Assembly (NCBI GenBank): GCA_018902385.1
Contig: JABSSW010000011.1
Coordinates: forward strand, 186,001 to 250,000
Direction: 5' to 3'
Source: Physcia stellaris
Taxonomy: Eukaryota > Ascomycota > Lecanoromycetes > Caliciales > Physciaceae
DNA length: 64,000 nucleotides
A program made the position numbers and the translations under genes. Under the pieces are notes generated by a model. That model was not told the DNA's origin and ran no database searches. It saw only the letters and a list, made by a program, of their open reading frames with translations. This document shows positions 61,733 through 64,000 of this stretch, one piece after another (within the stretch, counting starts at the first letter, position 1; every line of letters begins with the position of its first letter).

Positions 61733-64000
61733 ATGGCCCAGCCCACCGACACCATACCTCGCTCCGGAATACCTTTACAGAACTCCGCTCTGTCACTCCT
61801 GAAGGGCTCCAAGGCGCGCAATGGCCCAACGCCGTTCCCCGGCATAACACGCCAACCGTCTGGATCTCAAACGCCATCGAGACTTGCTTTGCGAACCCCT
61901 TCACGATCCATCAAGCCTGCTGTATCGCCAAGCGTTAGCTCGGCAAACTCCACCCCAACGATTCCGACACTGCGATCTATCTCCAACTCCACTGCCCACC
62001 CAGAATTCGATGCAGGGAACAAAGAGGTCCGAAAGTCCATCAGCATAGCTTCTTTTCCGCAACCGCCGGGAGTTAGTTGGAAAATTCCTGCCACCCCGAA
62101 GACAAGCTCATCTGTGCCCCATGCAATGGCTGAGAGCATTCCTATACGCTCGAGTAGCAACAAGGCGACCATGCAGTCTGTAGGCGGGTCAAGGCTAAAA
62201 AGGTTGAGGATAAGTGAAGATCCACCAAACAATACTCACGCTACATCAACAGCGCTTCCAATCCTGCAGAATAGCAATGGCAGTGGCAAGCCCGCAATTA
62301 CCGAAAGCAATCCCCAACTTACGAATGGACCCCCGAGCGGTCAGTCACCGCCAATCAGCAGAAGCTCATCGGCTCAAGACTCATGCTCAACATCCGCGAC
62401 TACCTTCGAAGATATGGATGAGACTTCGCGAAGGGGAAGAAACGATCAGGAGAGCGTCCCGAATAGGCCGGCAAAGGAAAACAAAGGGAATGTCATTGTC
62501 AGTGTACGTGTGAGACCTGACGCAAGTGGTAACGGGGACAAAAAATCAGAAGGCGAATGGATGGTGGATGGTCGGCGTTCTCTAGTGGCTTACAAAGGCC
62601 GAGAAGGGGGCGAATACTTCTATGGTGAGTCTGCGACAATGGTGGTTGATGAGCCACTTATGTTATTCTAGACAACGTTTTCGCAACTCACGACAAGAAC
62701 CATAAGATCTACGACGCTTCTGCTAAAAGGCTCGTCCGTCGCGTCATGGAAGGTTATCACGGTACGGTCTTTGCATACGGCATGACAGGTACGGGCAAAA
62801 CGTTTTCCATGCAGGGGACAGCCACTTCTCCCGGTGTGATACCGTTGGCGATTACCGACATATTCTCGTACATCCGTGAAACGCCCCATCGAGAGTTCTT
62901 GTTGAGGGTGAGCTATCTCGAAATCTACAATGAGAAGATTCACGATCTCCTTCTGCCTCCCACGGCTAGCGGCATTGGGCCCGGATCAACCCAGCCTGAA
63001 GAGATTAAGCTTCGCGAAGATAGCAAGCGTGGGGTTTACGCCTCGCCTTTGAAAGAAGAAATCGTCCAGAGCCCAACTCAGCTGTTACGAGTCATTGCTC
63101 GGGGCGATCACTCTAGGAGAACCCGAAGTACTCAATACAATGCCCAAAGTTCTCGCAGTCATGCCGTGGTGCAGATTGTGGTTGAAAGTCGTGAACGTGC
63201 TCAAGCAGCAGGAACAACAACGGAGAACAAGCGGGCGGCTCTTGTACCAGGGGGGGTTAGAGTATCGACTTTAAGCATGATAGATCTTGCCGGATCGGAA
63301 CGAGCAGCAGAAAACAAAGAGCGTCGTACGGAGGGATCCCATATCAATAAAAGCTTACTTACACTGGGCACGGTTATCGCAAGGCTCTCTGGTGAAAAGG
63401 ACAGCAACGGTAACGCTACGGACAAAGACGGGAAACATCTTCCGTACAGGGATAGTAAATTGACACGCCTGCTGCAGCCAGCCCTGTCTGGCAATTCCCT
63501 CGTCAGCATTCTGTGCACAATCCAAATCGGCTCTGCGGGCTCCGTTGCGCACGCGGGTGGGCACACCGGAGAAACCCTGAATACATTGAAGTTTGCTGCG
63601 CGAGCAAAAACAACATCGTGAGCCATGCCAAGAGGCAAGAAGAGGCTCTAGGTAGTGGCGCTGATGCTGGGAGCAAAGTCTTACTGGAACGATACCGTAT
63701 GGAGATTCTTAACCTACGAAGTCAGCTGGAAGCTCAGGGCAAATCGACTATAGACAAGGATGACAAACATCTTGAGAAGCAGGCCCAGCAGAGGCATGAG
63801 GAGCAAATGCTTGAAATGCAACTAGCTAGGACGGCGCTCAAAGAACGAATTGAACACCTAAATCGTCTAATCCTATCGTCGAAGTCCACAGGTGTCAACT
63901 CCAAGGGACAATTTTCGTCCTTGGGTCGTCCACCAAGGTTAGATACCTCTAACAACAGGGACACCTCGAAGATACTTCGATCACCGGTAAGATCGTTGCG
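61733..64000 (+). CDS. kipA: Kip2/KipA-like kinesin, 5' part, with an apparent frameshift
   Basis: Microtubule motor resembling the fungal Kip2/KipA (kinesin-7-related) group. Exon 1 is 61733-62624, intron 62625-62671, exon 2 from 62672 onward. A Ser/Pro-rich extension of about 250 residues precedes the motor domain, which begins KENKGNVIVSVRVRPD. Motor motifs: VFAYGMTGTGKTFSMQG (P-loop), YLEIYNEKIHDLL, YNAQSSRSHAV (switch I), IDLAGSERAA (switch II), LPYRDSKLTRLLQPALSGNS and NTLKFAARAK. There the frame stops at 63621. One extra A at 63606-63610 would continue it as NNIVSHAKRQEEALG into a coiled coil (LLERYRMEILNLRSQLEAQ, QMLEMQLARTALKERIEHLN) that runs off the window. The 3' end is missing. 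Confidence 0.85.

Overview
The window is a stretch of nuclear DNA from a filamentous ascomycete (Pezizomycotina). The evidence is about twenty-five protein genes cut by many short GT-AG introns (mostly 46-120 bp) with CTAAC/CTGAC-like branch points, plus lineage markers: a velvet regulator of the VelB type, a peptide (alpha-type) mating pheromone precursor, fungal-rhodopsin and FAR1 proteins, and a Kip2-like kinesin. I cannot fix the class from sequence alone. I saw no tRNA, rRNA, CRISPR array, bacterial operon or virus.

Layout. 1-3.5 kb: the 5' part of a secreted class 3 lipase runs off the left edge, followed by a mostly empty stretch ending in a decayed N-terminal domain of a fungal NLR/ankyrin-type protein. 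3.8-8.9 kb: an F-box/exocyst-like recyclin (Rcy1/Pof6) and velB. 11.4-18.5 kb: the pheromone precursor, NAD-isocitrate dehydrogenase subunit 1, Svp26, Bud23 and a 29-residue zinc-ribbon microprotein. 18.8-29.7 kb: a MITE, a two-TM protein with an apparent frameshift, a Cys-rich protein, BIG1, an Rrp17-like protein, tropomyosin, a securin candidate and a small secreted protein. 31-38.5 kb: a FAR1-only protein, a second MITE, a LYAR-type zinc-finger protein, enolase and eIF3j. 39-47.7 kb: a third MITE, RAD16 and RAD7 head to head, and a 14-3-3 gene with microexons. 48.8-64 kb: a SERCA-type calcium pump, a rhodopsin-domain membrane protein, an acyl-CoA thioesterase, an MFS transporter, a MITE remnant and the 5' part of a kinesin that runs off the right edge.

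Functional links. The clearest pair is RAD16-RAD7, the two partners of the global-genome nucleotide excision repair complex, divergently transcribed from one 456-bp intergenic region. Svp26/Bud23, BIG1/Rrp17 and tropomyosin/securin candidate are also divergent pairs with 235-302 bp between start codons. Most other genes are housekeeping and unrelated. The most notable observations are the RAD16-RAD7 arrangement with a RAD7 start codon split by an intron, the pheromone gene, the securin candidate, the 8-nt and 12-nt exons of the 14-3-3 gene, a TA-flanked MITE family, and several single-base frame breaks, most at homopolymers, that look like assembly indels or recent lesions.
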